A stretch of DNA of 18,201 nucleotides. Origin: Puniceicoccales bacterium. Lineage in GTDB: Bacteria; Verrucomicrobiota; Verrucomicrobiia; Opitutales; JAIRKQ01. Position numbers and translations under genes: made by a program. Numbering within the stretch: position 1 is the first letter of the stretch; every line of letters starts with the position of its first letter. The DNA lies in the NCBI GenBank assembly GCA_031266155.1, contig JAISBO010000045.1, positions 1 through 18,201 on the forward strand, in the 5' to 3' direction. Of this stretch, positions 7,287 through 15,530 are shown one piece after another. The notes beneath the pieces were generated by a model. It was not told the DNA's origin. It saw only the letters and a program-made list of their open reading frames with translations, and made no database searches.

Positions 7287-9131
7287 ATGAGGATATTCTA
7301 TGTGGTATCAGCGTTAGTATTTACCTCCCTGAGTTGTGGGCTTTTTCATCGTCAAATTATTCAACATAGATATTTCCAGCGGAAGGAAAGTCGTCAAAAT
7401 TCACGGCGAATCGTTATCCCCGGCATGCGAGGGAATATTTACGACAGAAACGGCATATTGTTAGCGGGACATAGAAGCATTTTTTCCATTAACCTATATT
7501 TACATGAATTACATGACGAATTCAGAAAGACATACCTAAACCGTGCAAATACTTTGCGGCAAAATAATGTTGCGTTCAATGCAAAAAAGCTGCGTCGCGA
7601 TAGCAGGGTTGACGTTGTCAAAAAATACCTGGATACTGTCAATGAAGCGATAGGCTCGAACTATGTGGTTTCAAGCGATGCAATAGAAAAGCATTTGTCC
7701 CAAAAGTTTTTGCTGCCTATGAAGATTGCCGATGATGTTTCCCAGGAAGTCTATGAAAGATTAATGTATGTTCTGCCGAAGAGCTCTCCCATGCAATTAT
7801 CCATGGACGAGGTGAGGTATTATCCGCATGGGGATCTTGCATGTCACATCATTGGGCATGTGGCGATGGATGAGTATGGTGGACAACCCTCCAATGAAAA
7901 GATTAAAACATTTGTCGCCAAATGCCAAATGGGAAAATCGGGGATTGAGCTAGGAGCGGACGATGTTTTGCGAGGGATTCCCGGCTATGAATTGTGGCAG
8001 ATTGATACCCTTGGCATGGCGAGGACTTTGCTGAAGTCTGAAAACCCTAGGCATGGCAGCTCCATACGGCTTAGCATCGATAAAAATCTGCAGAATGTGG
8101 CCGAAGAGGCTCTCGGAGACGATAGGGGCTGCGCGATTGTAATGAATGTGCGAAGCGGTGAAATCCTAGCAATGGCAAGCAAACCCTCCTACGACATAAA
8201 TTTACTAGTTCCAAAAATCTCCCATGATGTCTATGGTCAGATAACCTCAAAAGGTAGCTGGTTGAATCTGGCAACCCAGGGAAAATTTCCTCTCGGTTCC
8301 GTGTTTAAGTTAGTTTCGGCCATGGCATTCCTACAGTCCGGTGAAGTGCTAAGAACAGATTCCATTTTTTGTTCAGGCGTAACGGAAGTTGGTGGTAGAA
8401 AATTTACCTGTAGAAATCACGCAAGCAACATTGACATAACGTTTGGGGATGCCATCGCGAGAAGCTGTAACACTTTTTTCTATGAAAATGCCAAGAAAGT
8501 AAAAAAGGATAGGCTGATTAAAACTGCCGTTGAGCTAGGTTTTTCCGAAAAAACTGGCATCGAATTACCCCATGAGGGCCAGGGCTTTGTTCCCTCCGAA
8601 GCGTGGAAAAAATCTCGAGGTTTCGGCAGTTGGGTTATCGGAGACACCCTTAATCTATCAATAGGCCAAGGATATTTGCTTGTTACTCCCATTGAAGTTT
8701 GCTGCTTTACTTCTTCAATTGCGGCAAACAGATTGCGGACAAAACCGACAATTTTTTTCAATGGGAATTGTGGCAATCTGCCCAATTGTCCATCCCTTGG
8801 CCTTGATGAGGCGGATTACAATTTCCTAGTCAATGCGATGGTCGAGGTCGTAGAAAATCGATCGGGTAAGCATGCCAAAGTAAAGAATTTAAAAGTCGCA
8901 GGGAAGACGGGGACAGCTCAGTTCTTCGACCATGGAGAAAAAAGAAATTTGGCATGGTTTACCTGCTTTGCTCCTGCCGATGACCCTGAAATTGCCATTA
9001 CCGTCATGGTCCAAGAAAAAAGTAAACATGACTCCTACTGGGGAGGGACAAAAGCCGCTCCCATAGCAAAAAAAATCATTGTGGAATATTTCACGAAAAA
9101 TAAGCCGCCATTTGCAGGATCCATTCATTGA
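7287..9131 (+). CDS. mrdA: Penicillin-binding protein 2 (peptidoglycan D,D-transpeptidase)
   Basis: This 614-residue class B PBP cross-links peptidoglycan during cell elongation, with RodA. A short cytoplasmic start and one membrane anchor (about 3-22, VVSALVFTSLSCGLF) precede the PBP dimer domain with its RGNIYDRNGILLA motif. The transpeptidase domain carries SVFK (S338 nucleophile, K341), SCN (S393, N395) and KTGTAQ (K540-G542). The start is chosen at ATG 7287 because GAGGAG (7274-7279) lies 7 bases before it. The frame is open upstream to TTG 7236 and ATG 7245, which lack proper spacing. The family is confident; PBP2 rather than FtsI is inferred from RGNIYDRNG, the insertion-rich dimer domain and YPHGDLACHIIG. 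No rodA or mreBCD is present in the window next to it. Confidence 0.92.
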   Translation: MRIFYVVSALVFTSLSCGLFHRQIIQHRYFQRKESRQNSRRIVIPGMRGNIYDRNGILLAGHRSIFSINLYLHELHDEFRKTYLNRANTLRQNNVAFNAKKLRRDSRVDVVKKYLDTVNEAIGSNYVVSSDAIEKHLSQKFLLPMKIADDVSQEVYERLMYVLPKSSPMQLSMDEVRYYPHGDLACHIIGHVAMDEYGGQPSNEKIKTFVAKCQMGKSGIELGADDVLRGIPGYELWQIDTLGMARTLLKSENPRHGSSIRLSIDKNLQNVAEEALGDDRGCAIVMNVRSGEILAMASKPSYDINLLVPKISHDVYGQITSKGSWLNLATQGKFPLGSVFKLVSAMAFLQSGEVLRTDSIFCSGVTEVGGRKFTCRNHASNIDITFGDAIARSCNTFFYENAKKVKKDRLIKTAVELGFSEKTGIELPHEGQGFVPSEAWKKSRGFGSWVIGDTLNLSIGQGYLLVTPIEVCCFTSSIAANRLRTKPTIFFNGNCGNLPNCPSLGLDEADYNFLVNAMVEVVENRSGKHAKVKNLKVAGKTGTAQFFDHGEKRNLAWFTCFAPADDPEIAITVMVQEKSKHDSYWGGTKAAPIAKKIIVEYFTKNKPPFAGSIH

Positions 9132-9348
9132 TGTTTCCATGTGAGCCAGTGAGCCTTAGTTAGCTAATTTCCCCAACATGGTCTGTCTTTTATTGCGACA
9201 GCTTTATCTTTCGCCATGATTCTTCTTTGTCTTGAAGGGCTTTATCACTTCTTATATTTTTTAGTGATACGGAGGAAAACGGGGAAACTTCCCGAGAAAG
9301 GAGATTTTTAACCCCGCATAGTAACTCTTGGCCAAAACTAAAGTCGAT
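9132..9348 (+). other. Leader region upstream of pheT, no clear gene
   Basis: Together with the terminator this forms a 353-base gap between mrdA and pheT. Visible structures are a 7-bp perfect stem TATCACT/AGTGATA (9243-9249 with 9263-9269) and a hairpin at 9280-9294 (CGGG..CCCG). CGGGG 9280-9284 can alternatively pair with CCCCG 9312-9316. A 31-codon open frame (9216-9311, with Phe codons in HFLYFL) spans these structures but has no Shine-Dalgarno. The layout is compatible with a regulated leader, but this is not proven. Confidence 0.4.
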
Positions 9349-9386
9349 AGACACCGCGAGGCAGTATGATGCCTTCGTGTCTTTTT
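9349..9386 (+). terminator. Strong intrinsic terminator or attenuator upstream of pheT
   Basis: AGACAC (9349-9354) pairs with GTGTCT (9377-9382), and GAGGCA (9358-9363) pairs with TGCCTT (9370-9375), with loop GTATGA and a CGC/C internal bulge. A T5 tract (9382-9386) follows. It lies about 100 bases before pheT and 218 bases after mrdA, so it may end the mrdA transcript or act as an attenuator in a pheT leader. Confidence 0.75.
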
Positions 9387-9443
9387 AAGTCAAGTGGGTT
9401 TTGAATTTTATTTCATCGCACATAATTTAAGGAGAGACTTTAC

Positions 9444-9488
9444 TTGCAAGTCATAGGAAAATCTTTATTCAGTGCACCAATTCTATGA
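9444..9488 (+). CDS. Possible 14-codon upstream ORF coupled to pheT
   Basis: AAGGAG (9429-9434) is the best Shine-Dalgarno in this area but lies 50 bases from the pheT ATG. Nine bases after it a TTG opens a small frame (MQVIGKSLFSAPIL) whose TGA stop overlaps the pheT ATG as ATGA. pheT itself has no visible Shine-Dalgarno. Translation could enter at the small ORF and re-initiate at pheT. The non-ATG start and tiny size keep confidence low. Confidence 0.3.
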   Translation: MQVIGKSLFSAPIL

Positions 9489-11914
9489 AAGTAAGTGCAA
9501 GGTGGTTGAGTAAATATCTGGATGTCGGAGTTGGAGAAAGGGAGCTTTGTGAAGTTTTTACCAGTATTGGGCTAGAAGTCGAAGGGATGGAGACCCTTGG
9601 AACTGCCAGGCAGGAAACACTTGTCGTAGGAGAGATTAAAGAAATTCGACAGCACCCCAATGCCGATAAGTTGTCAGTATGTATGGTGTGCGTTGGCCCA
9701 GATGATACCCGTCAGATTGTCTGTGGGGCAAAAAATTTTAAACTGAATGACCATGTCCCCGTTGCGTTACCCGGAACGGTATTGCCTGGAGATTTTAAAA
9801 TTAGCAAGAGCAACTTGCGTGGGGTTGATTCCGATGGTATGATGTGTAGTGGGAAAGAACTCGGCTTGGGGGAAGATCATTCCGGTCTGCTGATTCTCGA
9901 AAAAAATACACCCATTGGAGCATGTCTCCACGATGCCATCGATGTCAATTGGGATGCCATTTTCGACCTATCGTTGACTGCGAACCGGGGGGACTGCCTA
10001 AGCCACATTGGAATCGCACGGGATTTAGCAGCAAAATTAAATGTAGCATTAAAACTTCCCCAAACCCATGGCGTTGAAATCTCCGAAAGGGAAAGGCCCC
10101 AGGGCCATTTTTTGGAAAAAATTTCCATTGAAACCGACAATTGCGGATGCTACTCGGCCATTTGCGTAAAGAATATCAAAATTGGAGATAGCCCCGATTG
10201 GATGAAGCGTGATCTCGCGGCCGTTGGAGTGAGGTCCATTAGTAACGCGGTGGATATCGGCAATTGGGTAATGATGGAAACGGGGCAGCCGGTACATGTT
10301 TTTGATGCAAAAAAAATCCGAGGAAACCAGCTGACCATCAGGCAAGCCAAGGATAAGGAAACTATCGTCACCCTCGATGGTCAAAAAAGAGTATTAAACG
10401 GAGATATGGTTGTAATTTGTGATGGGGAACGTCCGCTTGTTGTTGCGGGAATCACCGGTAGCATAGATGCGGAAGTCGACGGCAATACGGCGGATATTTT
10501 GATAGAAAGTGCCTATTTCGATCCGGACAACATAAGAAGGTCTGCAAAGGCTTTAAATATTTCTACGGAAAGCTCCTACAGGTTTTCCCGGGACATTGAC
10601 AAAGCAAATATTGCGAATTATGGAGTGCGGGTAGCAAATTTGATGGCGGAAATCTGTGGTGGTGAAATTGTTGCAGCGTGTTGGAAAGTGAACAATTTAG
10701 GGGAGAAAACCGTAACTATCGACTTCCAACCATCGCTAATAGAGGAACTATGTGGATTTGCCATACCCCTTGAAATTGCGGAAAATATTTTAACGAAACT
10801 TGGGTTTTCCATCGAAAAATTAAGTGGGGAAATTTGGAAAATAACGGTCCCATCACATCGACCGGACATAACCTGTGCCCCCGATATCGTGTCCGAATGT
10901 TTGAGGATATATGGCACGGATAAAATTCCAACGACTCCCACGAAAAGCACCGGCATTCATCGTGAGTCAGACCATTCGGCGGTATTCCGTCAAAATGTAG
11001 GCAACTATCTCTCCGGTCAGGGATTTTTCGAGTCCTATAATTTTGTCTTTCGCAATGGTAATGAAGTAGAAAATTTGTTTGGAAAAAATTCTGCCCTGTC
11101 CATGCGAAACCCTTTCAACGCCGACCAAAACTGCTACAGAAACTCATTAATTCCTGGATTATTGGATGCCATTAAATTCAACATCCAAAATGGGAATTCG
11201 GATATTAAATTTTTCGAAATAGGGCATGTTGTGCTAAAGATCGATGAGAAGTTTAATGAATGTTTGGCCGTTGGCTGTGTAATGCCCACAAAACCATTGG
11301 AACGCTCATGGCAATCGGTGGAATCGGCAGATTTTTACGACGTCAAAGCTTTGGTTTTGCCGATTTTAAAAAATTTCTCCCAAGGACTAGCGCCGTTTAA
11401 TCCCATAAAAGTTAGTAAGGTTTGGCAACTCGAACATGCGGCCTATTGTGGATCCCTAAACCGTGAAAAGTTTCAAGCAACGTGCGGATTTCTCAATGTG
11501 AATTTGACCAAGGCTTTTGACATCAAACAGCATGTCCTTGCGGCCGAAATAGTAATACATCCCGCCATTTTTGGCAGAAAACCCGAAAAAGTTTCCCATA
11601 AACCATTTAGCCAGTTTCCTCGCATATCGAAGGACCTATCCCTCATAGTAAAATTAGATGAGCCCGTTGCCAATGTCGAAGACAAGGTAATGAAAGCTGC
11701 TCAGAAGAGTATTTCGAAGGACGTTCTCATAGAATCGATCAAGGTTTTCGACGTTTATCAGGGCAAAGAGATTCCAGATGGTACAAAAAACATTGGCCTA
11801 ACAATAAACTATCGTTCCAACGGCAGAACACTGATGGATTCCGAAATACAGGTAGCATTCAATGCCATGCAATCGGAAGTTGAAAAATCATATGGAATAA
11901 GGAAACAATCATGA
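9485..11914 (+). CDS. pheT: Phenylalanine--tRNA ligase beta subunit
   Basis: This is the 809-residue beta subunit of the (alpha-beta)2 enzyme that charges tRNA-Phe. Domains in order: the N-terminal MKVSARWLSKYLD start; the EMAP-like tRNA-binding domain (about 42-150) with RQHPNADKLSVC and CSGKELGLG; the B3/B4 editing domain (about 210-390) with GVRSISNAVDIGNWVMMETGQP; B5 (about 405-475); a pseudo-catalytic core; and the C-terminal FDX-ACB anticodon-binding domain (about 706-809) with FSQFPRISKDLSLIV and KNIGLTINYRS. Length is typical (about 800). pheS is not adjacent, unlike the common pheST pair. gatC overlaps the 3' end by ATGA, so translation is coupled. The upstream hairpin and small ORF suggest leader regulation. 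Confidence 0.97.
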   Translation: MKVSARWLSKYLDVGVGERELCEVFTSIGLEVEGMETLGTARQETLVVGEIKEIRQHPNADKLSVCMVCVGPDDTRQIVCGAKNFKLNDHVPVALPGTVLPGDFKISKSNLRGVDSDGMMCSGKELGLGEDHSGLLILEKNTPIGACLHDAIDVNWDAIFDLSLTANRGDCLSHIGIARDLAAKLNVALKLPQTHGVEISERERPQGHFLEKISIETDNCGCYSAICVKNIKIGDSPDWMKRDLAAVGVRSISNAVDIGNWVMMETGQPVHVFDAKKIRGNQLTIRQAKDKETIVTLDGQKRVLNGDMVVICDGERPLVVAGITGSIDAEVDGNTADILIESAYFDPDNIRRSAKALNISTESSYRFSRDIDKANIANYGVRVANLMAEICGGEIVAACWKVNNLGEKTVTIDFQPSLIEELCGFAIPLEIAENILTKLGFSIEKLSGEIWKITVPSHRPDITCAPDIVSECLRIYGTDKIPTTPTKSTGIHRESDHSAVFRQNVGNYLSGQGFFESYNFVFRNGNEVENLFGKNSALSMRNPFNADQNCYRNSLIPGLLDAIKFNIQNGNSDIKFFEIGHVVLKIDEKFNECLAVGCVMPTKPLERSWQSVESADFYDVKALVLPILKNFSQGLAPFNPIKVSKVWQLEHAAYCGSLNREKFQATCGFLNVNLTKAFDIKQHVLAAEIVIHPAIFGRKPEKVSHKPFSQFPRISKDLSLIVKLDEPVANVEDKVMKAAQKSISKDVLIESIKVFDVYQGKEIPDGTKNIGLTINYRSNGRTLMDSEIQVAFNAMQSEVEKSYGIRKQS

Positions 11915-12210
11915 AAGATGGAAATTTTGACCATAGCGTACACATCGAAAATATTGCAGCATTGGCACGCATTTATTTAACAGATCAGGAACGGCAAGAC
12001 CTGGCGAAGAGCCTCGATGAGATTTTGGAATACTTCGATAAGCTCAAAACGGTGAATGTTGAAGGCGTAGAACCATCGGCCCATGCATATCCGCTCTATG
12101 ATATTCTCCGGGATGATGAAATAGGAACTCCATTTGATACAAAAACCGCCCTGCAAAATGCTCCTAGACAGAGAAATAATCAGGTCATAGTGCCAAAAGT
12201 TGTGGAATAG
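11911..12210 (+). CDS. gatC: Asp-tRNA(Asn)/Glu-tRNA(Gln) amidotransferase subunit C
   Basis: This 99-residue protein is the belt subunit of the GatCAB amidotransferase, which stabilises the GatA-GatB interface. Family marks are IENIAALARIYLTDQE near the N-terminus, VEGVEPSAHAYP (about 50-61), LRDDEIG, and the C-terminal NAPRQRNNQVIVPKVVE. Its ATG overlaps the pheT stop (ATGA), and gatA begins 8 bases after its stop, so all three genes are probably one transcript. gatB is not in the window. Confidence 0.95.
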   Translation: MKDGNFDHSVHIENIAALARIYLTDQERQDLAKSLDEILEYFDKLKTVNVEGVEPSAHAYPLYDILRDDEIGTPFDTKTALQNAPRQRNNQVIVPKVVE

Positions 12211-12218
12211 GATAAACC

Positions 12219-13685
12219 ATGGATAGTGAAATCTTTTATAAATCAGCATCTGCATTGGACAATCTGTTAGATTCCGGAAAGCTAACTTCCGTTGAGTTAA
12301 CGAAGGCTGTTATCGAAAGGACCAGATCAATTGAGGGTAAACTACATGCTTTCATTTCCTTTGACGAAGAGAAGACGCTAGACGAAGCAGTTCAATCTGA
12401 CATGCGGCGGAAAGCAGGTAAAAAGTTGAGCAACTTGGACGGCATTCCGGTGGGCATAAAAGATCTTATTTCAGAACGGGGGCAGCCGCTCACCTGCGGG
12501 TCGAAAATTCTGGGCGGATACGTTTCGCCCTACGACGCAACGGTGATAGAACGCATGCGCAATGCCGGATGCGTACTATGGGGCCGCCTCAATATGGATG
12601 AATTTGCCATGGGGTCTTCCAATGAAAACTCTTATTATGGCAAGGTTGCAAATCCATGGGATATTTCGCGGGTGCCCGGTGGAAGCAGCGGAGGCAGTGC
12701 CGCTGCGGTAGCATCTGGGGAAACGACTCTAGCCCTGGGAAGTGATACGGGGGGATCCATTCGCCAGCCGGCAGCATTTTGTGGCATAGTCGGCCTTAAG
12801 CCGACCTATGGAGCAGTTAGTCGCTATGGGATCGTTGCATTTGCCAGTTCCCTCGACCAGATAGGCCCAATGGGGCGTTCCATCGAAGATGTCGCCACAT
12901 TATTTCACGTCATCTCCGGGCACGACGACAAGGATTCGTCCAGCTATCCGGTCGACAAAACCAACCATAACATCAAGTCCGTAAAAGATAAAAGGATCAA
13001 AACCATTGGTATTCCCAGCGAATATTTTGGCGAAGGATTGGATCCTGAAATTCGGCAGGCGATCGAAGATGCCATCGATTTTTATAAAAATGCTGGCCAT
13101 AGGGTCAAGGAAGTCTCACTGACTATGACCGAATATACCATGGCGGTTTACTACGTCATTGCAACCGCCGAAGCATCGTCGAATTTGGCACGGTTCGATG
13201 GCATTAGGTACGGCTATCGTTCCGAAAATGCAAAGGATGCCGTGGACCTTTACTATAAAACTCGAGGAGAAGGTTTTGGCTCCGAAGTTAAGCGGAGGAT
13301 CTTGCTCGGAACCTATGTGCTCAGCAATGAAAACTTCGAATCCTATTACTTGCGAGCGCAAAAGGTACGAACTCTGATCAGGAATGACTTCATGGAAGCC
13401 TTTAGAAATGTCGACCTACTGATTACTCCCGTGACTCCGAGCCCGGCATTTAAGATTGGGGAAAAATCTGCCGACCCATTGCAAATGTATCTGAATGATA
13501 TTTACACGATATCTATCAATCTGGCTGGTCTCTGTGCCCTATCTCTTCCCTGTGGATTGTCCTCCAATGGTTTGCCCATAGGCCTCCAAATAATAGGTAA
13601 ACCTTTTCACGAACATGAAATCCTGTCGCTGGGATACGAATTTGAACAGGCCCATGATTTTAAAAACATGCACCCAGCTATTTAA
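12219..13685 (+). CDS. gatA: Asp-tRNA(Asn)/Glu-tRNA(Gln) amidotransferase subunit A
   Basis: This 488-residue amidase-signature enzyme hydrolyses glutamine to supply ammonia for converting misacylated Glu-tRNA(Gln) and/or Asp-tRNA(Asn) to the correct amide. The catalytic triad is intact: K81 in GIPVGIKDLI, cis-S156 in RVPGGSSGGSAAAVASG, and nucleophile S180 in GSDTGGSIRQPAAFCG, with the same spacing as described bacterial GatA (inferred by comparison with S. aureus K79/S154/S178). The presence of GatCA implies that the organism makes Gln-tRNA and/or Asn-tRNA by transamidation. The ATG at 12219 is preceded by AGGATAAACC. The gene is convergent with mnmE 29 bases downstream, and no clear hairpin lies between. 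Confidence 0.97.
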   Translation: MDSEIFYKSASALDNLLDSGKLTSVELTKAVIERTRSIEGKLHAFISFDEEKTLDEAVQSDMRRKAGKKLSNLDGIPVGIKDLISERGQPLTCGSKILGGYVSPYDATVIERMRNAGCVLWGRLNMDEFAMGSSNENSYYGKVANPWDISRVPGGSSGGSAAAVASGETTLALGSDTGGSIRQPAAFCGIVGLKPTYGAVSRYGIVAFASSLDQIGPMGRSIEDVATLFHVISGHDDKDSSSYPVDKTNHNIKSVKDKRIKTIGIPSEYFGEGLDPEIRQAIEDAIDFYKNAGHRVKEVSLTMTEYTMAVYYVIATAEASSNLARFDGIRYGYRSENAKDAVDLYYKTRGEGFGSEVKRRILLGTYVLSNENFESYYLRAQKVRTLIRNDFMEAFRNVDLLITPVTPSPAFKIGEKSADPLQMYLNDIYTISINLAGLCALSLPCGLSSNGLPIGLQIIGKPFHEHEILSLGYEFEQAHDFKNMHPAI

Positions 13686-13714
13686 AAAAAGTATCAAGGG
13701 ATTGAAATGTAGTC

Positions 13715-15079
13715 CTATTTCCCAATACAAAAATTGGAAAATATCAAATCCAACATCCTCTCGTTATCATAGATCCCCGTAATTTCTCCAAGAAATTCAA
13801 GGGATCGGCGGATATCGCTGGCAATGGTTTCAACGCACAGTGGCCGTAGCCATTTGGATTGTACCGCTTCCAGACATGCATTTGCCCGGCGTAGAATGTC
13901 GACATGTCGAGCATTCACCACGACGTCGATATCGCTGTTCAAAGTTTTATTCCTGGAAATTACTTCTAAAATTTTTGTTTTCAATGCCTGTGGATTTGTC
14001 TCATTTTTTATGGAAATTTCAATCCTATCCAAATGTGGCAAAAAATCTTCAACGGCACAATTTTTTGGCAAGTCGATCTTGTTAATAACGACCAATGTAT
14101 TTTGATCGTTCAAACGATTGACAATTTCCCGAGAAATTGCCGGCAATGTGTCCGCATTGATGTTCACCACTATTAAAAAGAAATCAGCACTCGAAGCCTT
14201 CGCAATCGCTTTTGCAATTCCCGTTTTTTCAATCTCTTCCGATGCTCTACTGTGCAAACCTGCGGTATCACAAATTTTCAAAACATTGTTACCTATCACA
14301 ATTTTTTCTGAAATTATGTCACGGGTGGTTCCAGCAATTTCACTGACAATGGCCCGATCTTCGCCCAATAGGAAATTAAACAGGCTACTTTTCCCGGCAT
14401 TGGGTTCTCCCAGTATTACCGTTGAGATGCCATTGCTAATAGTCGAATGGTATTTGTTGCTCTCGACCAAGGTTTTTAAATCTTTGGTGGCCGCTTCCAC
14501 CCTTTGCAAAATGTCCCGGGAAAAAGTTTTTTCATCGAAAATTTCATCGTCTGAAAAATCTATTTCCATTTCTACCCTTGCGAGAATATTCAATAGAGCC
14601 CTACTCACCCCATTAACTTTGTCGCTTAAGATGCCACTGAGCTGGTTTTGTGCCACCCGCATTGCTCGTTCATTCGTTGCGTGAATCACATCTGCCACCG
14701 CTTCTGCCTGGCATAGGTCCAGTTTCCCATTTAGGAAAGCACGTTTTGTAAATTCTCCCGGCTCCGCGAACCTACAACCTCTCACGCACAGATCCGCCAA
14801 GATATTTTCAACGATCAACATATTCCCATGGCAGTAAATTTCCACGGCATCCTCTCCCGTATAGGAACTAGCAAATGGGAAAAATACCATCAGGACATCG
14901 TCGAGCAGTTTCCTTCCCTTTGACAAATATTTGCAATGGTACAGCGTTTTGGGAGAAAATTCACCCTTGGAAGTGAAATGGTAAAACAGTGATTGGCTCA
15001 AAGGTCCGCTCATGCGAACAACCGCTATGGCAGATACTCCTGCTGGCGTAGCGAGTGCAACTATCGTATCTCGCTGCAT
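13715..15079 (-). CDS. mnmE: tRNA modification GTPase MnmE
   Basis: This 454-residue GTPase works with MnmG to modify wobble uridine 34 (5-carboxymethylaminomethyl and derivatives) in some tRNAs. The N-terminal tetrahydrofolate-binding domain (about 1-118) starts RDTIVALATPAGVSAIAVVR and includes GEFTKRAFLNGKLDLCQAEA (108-127). The inserted Ras-like G domain has G1 GEPNAGKS (224-231), G2 TT (251-252), G3 DTAG (271-274) and G4 NKID (333-336). The C-terminal CIGK (451-454) matches the family CxGK motif that carries the catalytic cysteine. The length is typical. infA lies 13 bases upstream on the same strand, suggesting one transcript. Confidence 0.97.
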   Translation of the reverse strand: MQRDTIVALATPAGVSAIAVVRMSGPLSQSLFYHFTSKGEFSPKTLYHCKYLSKGRKLLDDVLMVFFPFASSYTGEDAVEIYCHGNMLIVENILADLCVRGCRFAEPGEFTKRAFLNGKLDLCQAEAVADVIHATNERAMRVAQNQLSGILSDKVNGVSRALLNILARVEMEIDFSDDEIFDEKTFSRDILQRVEAATKDLKTLVESNKYHSTISNGISTVILGEPNAGKSSLFNFLLGEDRAIVSEIAGTTRDIISEKIVIGNNVLKICDTAGLHSRASEEIEKTGIAKAIAKASSADFFLIVVNINADTLPAISREIVNRLNDQNTLVVINKIDLPKNCAVEDFLPHLDRIEISIKNETNPQALKTKILEVISRNKTLNSDIDVVVNARHVDILRRANACLEAVQSKWLRPLCVETIASDIRRSLEFLGEITGIYDNERMLDLIFSNFCIGK

Positions 15080-15092
15080 TTTCTAGGGGACA

Positions 15093-15362
15093 TTACCGAT
15101 TCCTATTGGGGCCAAAGCTGCGAATTGGCATATTTTTTTGTACTTCAACATTTTTCATTCGGAAGATGATCCTTGCCTTTTGTAAATCCTGGGGACTCAT
15201 TTCCATTTTGACAGTATCACCTGCCATAAGTTTAATAAAGTTTTTTCTCAATTTCCCAGAAATGTGAGCCAACACCACGTGCTTGTTTGGCAATTCTACC
15301 CGAAACATTGTCCCAGGCAACACGGAAATAATTTTACCGATAACTTCTATATATTCTGCCAT
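15093..15362 (-). CDS. infA: Translation initiation factor IF-1
   Basis: This is an S1/OB-fold protein that binds the 30S A site and helps IF-2 and IF-3 during initiation. MAEYIEVIGKIISVLPGTMF, FRVELPNKHVVLAHISGKLR and the MAGDTVKMEMSPQDL stretch are characteristic. The 89 residues exceed the usual 71-73 because of a basic C-terminal tail after the normal end (IIFRMK, then NVEVQKNMPIRSFGPNRNR). The start ATG at 15360-15362 is chosen by family alignment, with AGGA two bases upstream (short spacing). The frame is open for 24 more codons upstream, a stretch not conserved in the family. mnmE follows after 13 bases. Confidence 0.95.
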   Translation of the reverse strand: MAEYIEVIGKIISVLPGTMFRVELPNKHVVLAHISGKLRKNFIKLMAGDTVKMEMSPQDLQKARIIFRMKNVEVQKNMPIRSFGPNRNR

Positions 15363-15530
15363 TGTCCTATAGCAGATATAATGAGAAAGAATAAACTTGC
15401 CATTGTCCAGCAAAATCGAACAATCTTTTGACATTTATTTTTGGCAAAATTTCCATGGGAAATTACGAATTGCTTAATAATGTTAAACGCAAGAGTGTTT
15501 TAGCTTTTTTTTTACAAAAAATATCCTATC
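15363..15530. other. Divergent intergenic region (infA / large unknown gene)
   Basis: Promoters for both directions should lie in these 168 bases. Toward infA, a TATATC element about 20 bases before the start is a -10 candidate. Toward the plus-strand gene there is a T-rich stretch (15506-15514) and no clear consensus promoter or Shine-Dalgarno before 15531. Confidence 0.35.

Noticed and set aside
9349..9386. A genuine T-box riboswitch for pheT
   Set aside because: The ACCGCG and CTTCG portions resemble the T-box terminator, but the TGGN needed to pair with the tRNA end is absent, and I could not place a Stem I specifier loop.
14118..14684. 188-codon plus-strand frame
   Set aside because: It lies wholly antisense to the conserved G domain and helical region of mnmE, has a low-complexity composition and no ribosome-binding site.
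15363..15434. 24-codon upstream extension of infA
   Set aside because: The IF-1 family begins at the ATG at 15362; the extension has no ribosome-binding site and is not typical of IF-1.
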